From an uncultured Prevotella sp. (GTDB lineage: Bacteria > Bacteroidota > Bacteroidia > Bacteroidales > Bacteroidaceae), in NCBI GenBank assembly GCA_946415245.1, contig CAMKRS010000005.1, positions 1 to 64,000 of the forward strand: DNA of 64,000 bases. Direction: 5' to 3'. Under the pieces are notes generated by a model. It worked only from the letters and a program-made list of their open reading frames with translations. It did no database searches and had not been told where the DNA came from. Position numbers and translations under genes: made by a program. Below, piece by piece: positions 52,501 through 59,337 of this stretch (within the stretch, counting starts at the first letter, position 1; each line of letters opens with the position of its first letter).

Positions 52501-52767
52501 GCTGGCCGAACCAGAGGAAGCCGTCGAACTCAGATAGTCCATACCTTCCACACCGTTGATACTCTCCTCCAACGGCACGATCACGGAGTTCTTCACCGTC
52601 TCGGCGTCAGCACCAGGATAACTGGTGTAAACCACCACCGTAGGCGGCGCAATATCTGGATACTGCTCAATAGGCAGCGATACCAGTCCGATAAAGCCCA
52701 GCAAGACGATGAGGATAGAGATCACCGTCGACAGCACCGGGCGTTTGATAAAATTCGTAAAAGTCAT
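49507..52767 (-). CDS. RND efflux permease (AcrB/HAE1 type)
   Basis: Inner-membrane proton/drug antiporter (1086 aa) with start MTFTNFIKRPVLSTVISILIVLLGFIGLVSLPIEQYPDIAPPTVVV, the proton-relay Asp pair in IVVDDAIVVVEAVHAK, GYYGGLYASNFNAYGKLYRVMIQA and RLRPILMTSLAMVIGLLPMMFASG. The hydrophilic tail (EDEENPEVAAELEQYAHSKPEDYELEK) is longer than in the other RND gene here. It sits between adaptor and OMF genes. Substrates are unknown; this family usually exports drugs, bile salts or dyes. Confidence 0.95.
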   Translation of the reverse strand: MTFTNFIKRPVLSTVISILIVLLGFIGLVSLPIEQYPDIAPPTVVVYTSYPGADAETVKNSVIVPLEESINGVEGMDYLSSTASSGSASISVLFRQGMNADMCAVNVQNRVQQALALLPAEVTRIGVTVMKRQTSQVMMFTLTSEDGRYDDQFLTNYNNINIIPAIKRIQGVGDVQSPGLKTYSMRIWLKPDVMKQYNLMPSDISNVLAEQNIEAAPGKFGEESDVAYEYALRYTGRLKTPEEFGDIIIQSQNDGTTLKLKDVAKIELGGQQYSVSMRNNNLPSVMGMVQQIAGSNANEIAKQVKAELEEQAKLFPPGMTYKINYDVTEFLYASIEEVVFTLFFTLLLVFLVIYVFLQDWRSTLIPLIAVPVSLIGTFFFLSVFGFSINLLTLSALLLAIAIVVDDAIVVVEAVHAKLDQGYKSTLTASIDAMNEISGAIISITLVMAAVFIPVSFIGGTSGTFYREFGVTMAISIFISALNALTLSPALCAIFLKPHDENGHEKKMSMIDRFHASFNTAYDKVLGKYKTRVEKLVRKPLAIGLAVIIGIAVLVTTLMTTKTGLVPSEDTGTLFCTISMPPATSVARTRQVIDEVDKILAADPAIQSREQIQGYNFIAGAGSDQATFILKLKPFGERQKGFWWKLSGLWQGDGIYRFFLDPESADGVVAQIFIKTAHIKDASILAFSPPMIPGFSANSGVSIVMQDRTGGSLERFFGVVKDYIAELNKLPEFQMAQTSYNPSYPQYMVHVDVAKCKQSNISPATVLTTLQGYYGGLYASNFNAYGKLYRVMIQASPETRMTEESLKNIYVRTPAGMAPLQEFCRLERVYGPTNISRFNLFTSINVTATVANGYSTGEAIKAAEKVAADMLPAGYSYEYQGLTREEAKASNTTGLIFLLCIIFIYLILSAQYESYILPLCVILSVPFGLAGCFLFTMMFGHANDIYMQISLIMLIGLLAKNAILIVQFALERRETGMAISWSAVLGAAARLRPILMTSLAMVIGLLPMMFASGVGKNGNQTLGAAAVGGMLIGTLLQIFVVPTLFVIFQSLQEKFRPMKFEDEENPEVAAELEQYAHSKPEDYELEK

Positions 52768-52781
52768 ATCTTTAAATTTTT

Positions 52782-52916
52782 GGAGTCAGGAGACAGGAGT
52801 CAGGAGTAAAGTAGATTACTTGGTTCCGGTGACTGACCCTTTACATTTTATATTACTGGAGAGGATTCAGATGGCAAAAGTATTCTACAGACTCCTGTCT
52901 CCTGACTCCTGTCTCC
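52782..52916. repeat. Complete intergenic heptamer-arm element
   Basis: Left arm of 26 nt (52782-52807) and right arm of 26 nt (52891-52916), inverted, each nearly four GGAGTCA/GGAGACA units that differ only at the T/A position. The inner boxes GTAGATTA (52811) and TATTCTAC (52881) are themselves inverted. The core is about 83 nt. It separates adaptor from permease and is the only full copy outside a gene here. Confidence 0.85.
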
Positions 52917-52921
52917 TTTAA

Positions 52922-54100
52922 TCACTTTTTCATTGCCCCTACGATGTCGCCAGCCGTCATGGCCTTGGCCTGCTCATCAATCTTCTGCTGATACTTCTCA
53001 GGCGTGATGGGCACAATCTCCATACCATCGTTCAGCTTGGTGATACCATTGGTCACATACTTGTCACCCACCTTCAGACCGTCGGTCACGATGTAGTTAT
53101 TACCGTCGTTCTGCGGATCCACCTTGATCTCAGTATATTTCACCTTATTGTCCTTACCCAGGGTATAGACAAACTTCTTGTTCTGCACCTCAGAGACACA
53201 TGCCTGTGGTATAATAATGGCGTCGCTGTTGCTCTTCGGGATGATGATGGAGCCAGAGCCACCGCTCTTCAACAGCTTCTCGGGATTGGGGAAGAGGGCG
53301 ATCACCTGAATCGAACCCGTAGCGGGATCAATCACACCGCTCATCTTCGTCACCTTACCCTCGTGGGCATAGATGCTACCATCAGCCAGCTGCAACTGCA
53401 CGTTAGGTATAGCACCCATAGCAGCCTTCTGGCCCCCCTCGGCCTGACTCATGGCCAGTGCGTCCTTCTCCGTCAGCGAGAAATAAACCTCCATCTGCGA
53501 GTTATTCGACACGGTGGTCAGCACTGAGGCGGTATTCACCAGCGCACCCTTCTTGAAAGGCAGCGTACCTACCACACCCGAGGCGGGACTCTTCACGTAG
53601 CAGAAACTCAGCATCTCCTTGGCCGAAGCCAGACCAGCCTGAGCCAGAGAAAGAGAAGCCTTCGCACTCTCGTAGCTGTTAGTAGCCGACTGCAGTTCGA
53701 AGTCACCGATCACCTTATTCTCAAACAATTTCTTGGCGTTCTCGTAACTCAGCTTCGCCGTGTTGCAAGCAGCCTGAGCCGTATTCACCGAAGCCTGCGA
53801 CTGGCGCACCTGGGCCTGATAAGTCGCATTATCCAGCACGAAGAGCACCTGTCCGGCACCCACCGTCTGACCTTCCTTCACGTTGATCTGGGTAATGAAT
53901 CCCTGTACCTTCGGACAGATCTGCACGTCCTGCACACCCTTGATCGTCGCAGGATAAGTGGTCTGCATCTGGGTACTCGACGTACCTACCGTCACCACCG
54001 GGTACTCGTTGTCGCCAAACGTAGGACGACCACCGCCGCCACCGCACGATGCGAACATCACTGCTGCAGCAGCAAACATCAAAATCTTGTTCTTTTTCAT
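52922..54100 (-). CDS. RND efflux periplasmic adaptor lipoprotein
   Basis: Membrane-fusion protein (392 aa), first gene of the three-gene efflux operon. The lipoprotein signal is MKKNKILMFAAAAVMFASCGGGGG (lipobox MFASC). The lipoyl halves are VQICPKVQGFITQINVKEGQTVGAGQVLFVLD and CYVKSPASGVVGTLPFKKGALV, around an Ala/Gln-rich hairpin (about 95-160). The barrel and membrane-proximal domains end with SGSIIIPKSNSDAIIIPQACVSEVQNKKFVYTL. The permease follows after 154 nt that contain the intergenic repeat element, so downstream expression may depend on reading through that structure. Confidence 0.93.
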   Translation of the reverse strand: MKKNKILMFAAAAVMFASCGGGGGRPTFGDNEYPVVTVGTSSTQMQTTYPATIKGVQDVQICPKVQGFITQINVKEGQTVGAGQVLFVLDNATYQAQVRQSQASVNTAQAACNTAKLSYENAKKLFENKVIGDFELQSATNSYESAKASLSLAQAGLASAKEMLSFCYVKSPASGVVGTLPFKKGALVNTASVLTTVSNNSQMEVYFSLTEKDALAMSQAEGGQKAAMGAIPNVQLQLADGSIYAHEGKVTKMSGVIDPATGSIQVIALFPNPEKLLKSGGSGSIIIPKSNSDAIIIPQACVSEVQNKKFVYTLGKDNKVKYTEIKVDPQNDGNNYIVTDGLKVGDKYVTNGITKLNDGMEIVPITPEKYQQKIDEQAKAMTAGDIVGAMKK

Positions 54101-54138
54101 ACTTATAACTATTTTGTTTAATACGTATCAAACCCATT

Positions 54139-54164
54139 AGCGCCTCGAAAACTCCCGAGGCGCT
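54139..54164 (-). promoter_or_regulatory. Hairpin in the efflux operon leader
   Basis: Perfect 9-bp GC-rich stem AGCGCCTCG (54139-54147) / CGAGGCGCT (54156-54164) with an 8-nt loop, between the promoter and the adaptor start. No T run follows, so it is not a plain terminator. Confidence 0.55.
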
Positions 54165-54181
54165 CTGTAGTTTCCGAGGTG

Positions 54182-54214
54182 CAAAGGTACGAAAAATATA
54201 TCAATAGATATATT
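54182..54214 (-). promoter_or_regulatory. Efflux operon promoter with overlapping palindrome
   Basis: TACCTTTG on the minus strand (54182-54189). Immediately upstream a perfect inverted repeat AATATATC (54195-54202) / GATATATT (54207-54214) covers the spacer, as expected for a repressor site. Confidence 0.6.
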
Positions 54215-54248
54215 CTGTTAAGACGTTTTTAACAAAGTTTATTGCGTA

Positions 54249-55322
54249 TTATAATTTTATGTAGATTTTCTTGCGGTAGAGAACGTAGCCAATAAGGAAA
54301 TTGAGGGCGACGAAATAGAGAGCGTAAGCGAGGGAAGCCCACTTGAGAGGAGGAATGACGGCGTGGATCCATCCATAGACAGTTTCAGAAACACCAATAT
54401 TGCCCAAAAGGATGGCCAATAACTCACTCGAAACATAAAGCGCTAAAGCGTTTACTCCAAACACGTGGAAGAAAGTGGTCCAATTGGATTTCTTCTGAAT
54501 ATCGATGATATACATGAGGAAGGCCTGGAGCAGGGAGGCGAGGCCGCAGGTAACCATGACGTAGCTGGGACTCCAGATGCGCTTGTTGAGGGGGAGACCG
54601 TAAGAGAGAAGGTAGCCTCCGATGACGAGGATGGTACCCACGACAAAGAGGGCAATGACCTTATCAGAAACATTATTTTTCTGACGGATGAGTTTGCCAC
54701 AATAGAAGCCGAGGAGGACATGGGCGACGGAGGAGATGGTGCCCAGCAGACCCTCGGGATCGACGGGACTCTTATGATAGAGATGATCGTAGCCGAAGAG
54801 GTTGAGATCGACCTGCGCCAGAACATTGACACTGGCATCCTCAGCATAGCCATTACCCAAGACGAGAATGGCGGTATATATAATAAGGAGGCCAATGACC
54901 ACAGGGATGGTATAACGATGGTTGCAGAAGAGGGCGAAGAGCGACACGATGCCGTAGCAGAGGGCGATGCGCTGCATGACAGCCCAGATGCGGAGATGTC
55001 CAAAGCAAAGGAAATCGCCTTCGATGGCGTTGTCGAACCAGTTGATGAAAAGGCCGATGGCAAACAACAGCACCGTTCGCTTGATGATACGACGGATGAC
55101 CTTGGGCGTGGGTTTGAACTCAGACTTCACCAGAGAGAGGTAACACGAGATACCCATGATGAAGAGGAAGAAGGGGAAGACGAGGTCGCAAGGAGTCATG
55201 CCGTTCCATTTGGCATGGTTCAGCATCTCGAAGGATTCACCCCAGCCGTTGTTGACCAATATCATTCCGGCGACGGTGATGCCGCGGAGAATGTCGAGAC
55301 TTAAAAGACGATTACTTTGCAT
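54249..55322 (-). CDS. HGSNAT-like membrane acetyltransferase (DUF5009/DUF1624)
   Basis: Polytopic membrane protein (357 aa) homologous to heparan-alpha-glucosaminide N-acetyltransferase, which moves acetyl from acetyl-CoA across the membrane onto terminal glucosamine. The N-terminus has RLLSLDILRGITVAGMILVNN, then the key motif LNHAKWNGMTPCDLVFPFFLFIMG, in which H36 aligns with the acetylated active-site His of human HGSNAT. About ten helices follow. I chose ATG 55322 because the frame upstream is a translated heptamer array and a shadow of the GH89 gene. Its neighbour encodes the enzyme acting next in heparan sulfate breakdown. Confidence 0.85.
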   Translation of the reverse strand: MQSNRLLSLDILRGITVAGMILVNNGWGESFEMLNHAKWNGMTPCDLVFPFFLFIMGISCYLSLVKSEFKPTPKVIRRIIKRTVLLFAIGLFINWFDNAIEGDFLCFGHLRIWAVMQRIALCYGIVSLFALFCNHRYTIPVVIGLLIIYTAILVLGNGYAEDASVNVLAQVDLNLFGYDHLYHKSPVDPEGLLGTISSVAHVLLGFYCGKLIRQKNNVSDKVIALFVVGTILVIGGYLLSYGLPLNKRIWSPSYVMVTCGLASLLQAFLMYIIDIQKKSNWTTFFHVFGVNALALYVSSELLAILLGNIGVSETVYGWIHAVIPPLKWASLAYALYFVALNFLIGYVLYRKKIYIKL

Positions 55323-55324
55323 AA

Positions 55325-55373
55325 TGAATAGTGAAGAGTGAAGAATGAAGAGTGAAGAGTGATTAGTGATTAT
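55325..55373. repeat. GAATAGT/GAAGAGT heptamer array upstream of the acetyltransferase gene
   Basis: Six to seven units with variants GAAGAAT and GATTAGT fill the 40-nt gap and run into the last codons of the GH89 gene (NNH). Confidence 0.8.
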
Positions 55374-57609
55374 TGAGGAGGTCCATGACCTCACGGGCGA
55401 TATCGACGGGAGAGCCTTCGGGGGCGGAGGTGTAGGGATTCTGACGGAGGGTCCAGGGCTCCTCGAGGGCATAGTAGTCGAGGGTGACTTCCTGAGGCAG
55501 GGCCATCTGGAAGAGTTCGGCAGCCGTCTTCGAGGCATTGGGGCCACCGCCGAGGAGATCGGGCTGCGGTTTCTGCTGTGCCTTCATCTGATCAGAGAGG
55601 GCATTGAAGTATGCTTCCCAACGGGGATAGTAAAAATCTTTCAGCAGCCCCTGCCACTCCTTATGGGCATAGTCGCGCAGGCCACCTGTATCAGCACAGT
55701 AACGATTGCCCCAGGTGGTAATCTGCACACGAGCGTTCCACTCATAGAGTTTCTTCTCCTCAGGAGTGGAACCACAATCTATGGCAGCCTGAGTCCAATG
55801 GCCCAAGCGGAATTCCGAACGGGTACCTAAGAGTTTATCCTGCATGAGCAGCATGAGGAGGAATCGACGGTAATCGCTCTCAAATTCTTTGCTGGCAAAG
55901 GCCTTGTAATCAGCGATAGTGCGCTGATACTGCAAACGTGCCTGATCAGCGAGAGCCTGACGGGTAATATCCACGAGATCGTATTCAAAATTGTTGTTGC
56001 CACGATACTTCTCAGCCACGCTGTTCATCATCATGGCCGCCTCGAGGGTAGAATAAGGATCATAATAGTTTTTCATCTTCGACCATGAAGAGGCCTGGAA
56101 GTTATTGAGTGTGGGTCGTCCACAGAAGATGCTCTCGTGAGGGCCCTGCTGGTTATTGCCCGCAGGACAATTATAAATGGTACGTGCCAGAAGGAGCCAA
56201 GCCCGTTCGATGAGCGGGTCTTCGACACCGTAGCGTGCCTTGACATACTGGCGCACCCAGTCTTCTTTCTTGAATTTCTCAGGTCGCCAGGGCAGCTCGC
56301 TCATGAGTTCGAACATGACAGGGTTGTTTTCCGAACCCTCCATCGTGAAACCGATACCCTTGCGGAGTGAAGAGTGAAGAGTGAAGAGTGAAGAATCTGT
56401 GCCGTAGAAGTTGTCGAGGAGTTGGTCCATGCGGCCATGGAGGCCGACGTTGGCACCGAAGTTCTCGAGGAGACAGAAGAGCCAGTGGTGTTGTTTGTAA
56501 CCCTCGGGACGTTTCCAGATGCTGGGGATGCCAAACATGGGACGACACTCAGAGAAGAGGTCGAGCACGAGCAAATCGCCCGCCTTCATACCATCGACCA
56601 TCTGCGGACGGGGATTCTCTGTCCAGCCCTGAATCACCCAGACGGCCTTGGGATTCACCCGCTTCATGGCCTGCATCATCGCCTCACCAGCCTTGGCATA
56701 GTCGATAGAGGCATCGTCGTTGCTCTCGTGGAAGGGATCCATCGAATAATAATCGGCCTTGCCATAGAGTCGAGTCAGTTCATCGAAATAGAGTTTGGCA
56801 ATCTCCGCAAAGCGGGGGTCTGTAGGCAACAGGTTCGCAGGACGCTGGAAACCGTTCCAGAGGCCGGCATCGGCGACATTCAGTCCTAGGCGCGCTTTGG
56901 CATCGTGGGGCACCATACCGCTATAACCCGGCAATACCGGATGCATGCCCAATTGACGCATACGGGCCAATATCTGTTTCTGGAGTTTCTCCTGACGACT
57001 GTACCAGGAGAGTGGCAACGGTCCACCCCACCCTTCGAGGTTATTCATCTCCCACCAGGCAAGGAAGGCCGGACCAGCGATAAACTGTCCGATTTCCTCT
57101 TCGGTATAGCCGAGTTTCAGGAGCATATTACGCCAGACGCACTCCTCACCGACAATGGCCAGGGGCAGATTGACGCCATGCAGCGCCATCCAGTCGATTT
57201 CCTGTTCCCAGCGCTTCCAGTCCCAGAAGGCCATAGAGTAAGAGAATGTGCAGTAGTTGAAATCGTATCTTAATGTCAGGTCGGTCTCATGACGCTCCTT
57301 CTGCTTGACGGCAGGGAGTACAGCAGGCAGTTTGGCCTGCATCTGATTCCAGGAAAGGTGGATGCCAGCATGGTATTTCAGGTACCAGTTGATACCAGAG
57401 GCGATGTTTACCCAGGTATTGCCTCGCACCACGACCTTCGTGCCGCGCTGGTCGAGTTCAAAAAAGTCCTTATCGCTCTTTACCAGTTCGGTCTTGAACT
57501 TCGCAGAAGCGCCCTTGTCAATGCGTTCCAAGAGCTCATCAACAGGATTCGCAGTGACAGTGAATAGTGAACAGTGAATAGTGAATAGTATCAGCAGTAA
57601 TTTCTTCAT
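55363..57609 (-). CDS. Alpha-N-acetylglucosaminidase, GH89 (NAGLU family)
   Basis: Exported retaining glycosidase (748 aa) that removes terminal alpha-linked GlcNAc, as in heparan sulfate or mucin-type glycans. Family blocks include LRYDFNYCTFSYSMAFWDWKRWEQEIDWMALHGVNLPLA. The acid/base candidate is E295 in YSMDPFHESNDD and the nucleophile candidate E427 in GFTMEGSENNPVMFELM; their spacing (132) matches the human pair (130). A heptamer insert SSLFTLHSSLRKG (nt 56366-56395) ends about 12 residues before E427. The signal peptide LLLILFTIHCSLFTVTA is itself made of a heptamer array (57554-57592). The gene is followed by the HGSNAT-like gene. Confidence 0.92.
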   Translation of the reverse strand: MKKLLLILFTIHCSLFTVTANPVDELLERIDKGASAKFKTELVKSDKDFFELDQRGTKVVVRGNTWVNIASGINWYLKYHAGIHLSWNQMQAKLPAVLPAVKQKERHETDLTLRYDFNYCTFSYSMAFWDWKRWEQEIDWMALHGVNLPLAIVGEECVWRNMLLKLGYTEEEIGQFIAGPAFLAWWEMNNLEGWGGPLPLSWYSRQEKLQKQILARMRQLGMHPVLPGYSGMVPHDAKARLGLNVADAGLWNGFQRPANLLPTDPRFAEIAKLYFDELTRLYGKADYYSMDPFHESNDDASIDYAKAGEAMMQAMKRVNPKAVWVIQGWTENPRPQMVDGMKAGDLLVLDLFSECRPMFGIPSIWKRPEGYKQHHWLFCLLENFGANVGLHGRMDQLLDNFYGTDSSLFTLHSSLRKGIGFTMEGSENNPVMFELMSELPWRPEKFKKEDWVRQYVKARYGVEDPLIERAWLLLARTIYNCPAGNNQQGPHESIFCGRPTLNNFQASSWSKMKNYYDPYSTLEAAMMMNSVAEKYRGNNNFEYDLVDITRQALADQARLQYQRTIADYKAFASKEFESDYRRFLLMLLMQDKLLGTRSEFRLGHWTQAAIDCGSTPEEKKLYEWNARVQITTWGNRYCADTGGLRDYAHKEWQGLLKDFYYPRWEAYFNALSDQMKAQQKPQPDLLGGGPNASKTAAELFQMALPQEVTLDYYALEEPWTLRQNPYTSAPEGSPVDIAREVMDLLNNH
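56366..56395. repeat. GAAGAGT heptamer array inside GH89
   Basis: Four units near the catalytic nucleophile; coding strand in the stop-free orientation. Confidence 0.85.
57554..57592. repeat. GAATAGT/GAACAGT heptamer array forming the GH89 signal peptide
   Basis: Five units. The coding strand ACTATTC/ACTGTTC yields the hydrophobic LFTIHCSLFTVTA core of the signal peptide. Confidence 0.85.
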
Positions 57610-57660
57610 AATTACACGGTTTTAGTTATTTTACCTTTTTACTTTCTTACCTTTTTACCT

Positions 57661-59304
57661 TTATATCAGTTTCATTTCTTTGGCTTTTTGCATGAGGAGT
57701 TGCATGAGGGGTTCGCGCTCGTTTTCGACACGGTTATCGAGGACGGCATCCTTGAGGTATTGTTTCAGGACGCCCACCTCACGAGAGGGTTTCAAGTGGA
57801 AGAGTTCCATAATCTCGTTGCCATCGATCACGGGCTGCAGCAAGCGTACATAGTCTTTCTCTTTCAGGTCAGTGAGTTTTTCGCGCACCATACGGAAGTT
57901 CTCGAGGAACATTTTCTTCCTCACCTCGTTCTTTGAGGTGATATCAGCCTCGCAGAGCGTCATCAGGTCATCGATATCCTCACCGGCATCGTTCAGCAGA
58001 CGGCGCACAGCACTATCTGTCACCACATCATCGGCAATGACAATGGGTCGCATGTGCAGGTCGACGAGTTTCTGCACATATTTCATCTTCATATCCAGGG
58101 GCAGCATCAGGCGACGGAAAATCACCGGCACCATCTTTGCACCTATTATATTATGGTTGTGGAAGGTCCAGCCAATAGCCGGGTCCCAGCGTTTTGACTT
58201 GGTCTTGCCGACATCGTGAAGGATTGCTGCCCAACGTAACCAGAGGGTGTGATCAGGAGTCGGGAGACAGGAGTCAGGAGTCAGTAGATCACCTTGGAGG
58301 GAAGAGTCTGTTGCAGGAGTATTCTCCTGACTACTGACTACTGACTCCTGACTCCTAACAACATTTTCCAGGACCTCGAGGGTGTGGTAGAAGTTATTCT
58401 TATGGGCGCGGCCATTCTTCTGATCGACGATGTCGAGGGCGGAAAGTTCGGGGAGGATGATCTGCAGGAGGCCGCAACGCTGCAGGTATTCGAAACCGAT
58501 GCTGGGATGCGGCGCCATGATGATCTTATTGAGTTCGTCCTTGATGCGTTCGCCACTGACGATCTTGATACGCTCAGCCATCCGTTCCAAAGCCACGAAG
58601 GTCTCGTCCTCAATCTGGAAATTGAGTTGGGTGGCAAATCGGATGCAGCGCATCATGCGCAGAGGATCGTCGGAGAAGGTAATATCGGGTTCCAAGGGGG
58701 TGGCGATGATGCCATCTTCGAGGTCAGCCAAGCCGTTGAAGGGATCGACGAGTTCGCCAAATCGGTCTTTATTCAGGCAGATAGCCATTGCATTGATGGT
58801 AAAGTCACGACGGTTCTGGTCGTCCTCGAGAGTTCCGTCTTCAACGATGGGTTTACGGGAGTCGTGGCTATAGCTCTCCTTACGTGCCCCCACGAACTCC
58901 ACTTCGAGGAATTGAGGAGTCAGGAGACAGGAGTCTGGAGTCGGTAGATTACCTTGGAGGGAAGAGTCTGTAGCAGGAGTATTCTCCTGTCTCCTGACTC
59001 CTGACTCCTGCCTCCTGACTCCTGACTCCTGTCTCCTTATTTTAACCTGCGCCGTACCGAAATTCTTGAATACGGAGAGATGCGCCTTGCGCCCCAGCAT
59101 GCGTTTGAGCTCCTGAGCCACAGAGATGCCACTGCCCACTACGACCACATCAATATCGTTGGAAGGGCGTTCCAGGAAGATGTCACGCACATAGCCTCCT
59201 ACGACGTAACACTCCACCCCAAGACGGTCAGCAGCCTCGCTGATCTGGTGGAACAATTCCTGGTTTAATATCTCAGCTAATTCTTCGTCAGTATATAATT
59301 TCAT
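57661..59304 (-). CDS. cca: CCA tRNA nucleotidyltransferase with HD domain
   Basis: Adds or repairs the 3' CCA of tRNAs, needed here because the tRNA-His gene lacks CCA. The nucleotidyltransferase motif is VVGGYVRDIFLERPSNDIDVVVVGSG, with RRDFTINAMAI and DDPLRMMRCIRFATQL; a C-terminal HD domain has WAAILHDVGKTK. The 547 aa exceed the usual length of roughly 480 because two related heptamer-arm elements are translated in frame: RRQESGVRRQENTPATDSSLQG (nt 58914-59037) and RSQESVVSSQENTPATDSSLQG (nt 58254-58356). Start 59304 begins family sequence; the longer frame is a shadow. Confidence 0.93.
   Translation of the reverse strand: MKLYTDEELAEILNQELFHQISEAADRLGVECYVVGGYVRDIFLERPSNDIDVVVVGSGISVAQELKRMLGRKAHLSVFKNFGTAQVKIRRQESGVRRQESGVRRQENTPATDSSLQGNLPTPDSCLLTPQFLEVEFVGARKESYSHDSRKPIVEDGTLEDDQNRRDFTINAMAICLNKDRFGELVDPFNGLADLEDGIIATPLEPDITFSDDPLRMMRCIRFATQLNFQIEDETFVALERMAERIKIVSGERIKDELNKIIMAPHPSIGFEYLQRCGLLQIILPELSALDIVDQKNGRAHKNNFYHTLEVLENVVRSQESVVSSQENTPATDSSLQGDLLTPDSCLPTPDHTLWLRWAAILHDVGKTKSKRWDPAIGWTFHNHNIIGAKMVPVIFRRLMLPLDMKMKYVQKLVDLHMRPIVIADDVVTDSAVRRLLNDAGEDIDDLMTLCEADITSKNEVRKKMFLENFRMVREKLTDLKEKDYVRLLQPVIDGNEIMELFHLKPSREVGVLKQYLKDAVLDNRVENEREPLMQLLMQKAKEMKLI
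58254..58356. repeat. Heptamer-arm element, first copy in cca
   Basis: Four GGAGTCA-type units, GTAGATCACCTTGG core, TATTCTCC, then right-arm units (CTGACTA, CTGACTC). The 46-nt core matches the second copy at 44 positions. Confidence 0.88.
58914..59037. repeat. Heptamer-arm element, second copy in cca
   Basis: Four left-arm units, core GTAGATTACCTTGG to AGTATTCTCC, then a longer right arm of seven units. It lies about 660 bp from the first copy, in the same orientation. Confidence 0.88.
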
Positions 59305-59328
59305 TAGTACTTTTTCACAAATTTGCTG

Positions 59329-59336
59329 CAAAGATA
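59329..59336 (-). promoter_or_regulatory. TATCTTTG -7 box for cca
   Basis: The minus strand reads TATCTTTGCAGC, 24 nt upstream of the start. Confidence 0.65.
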
Positions 59337-59337
59337 C

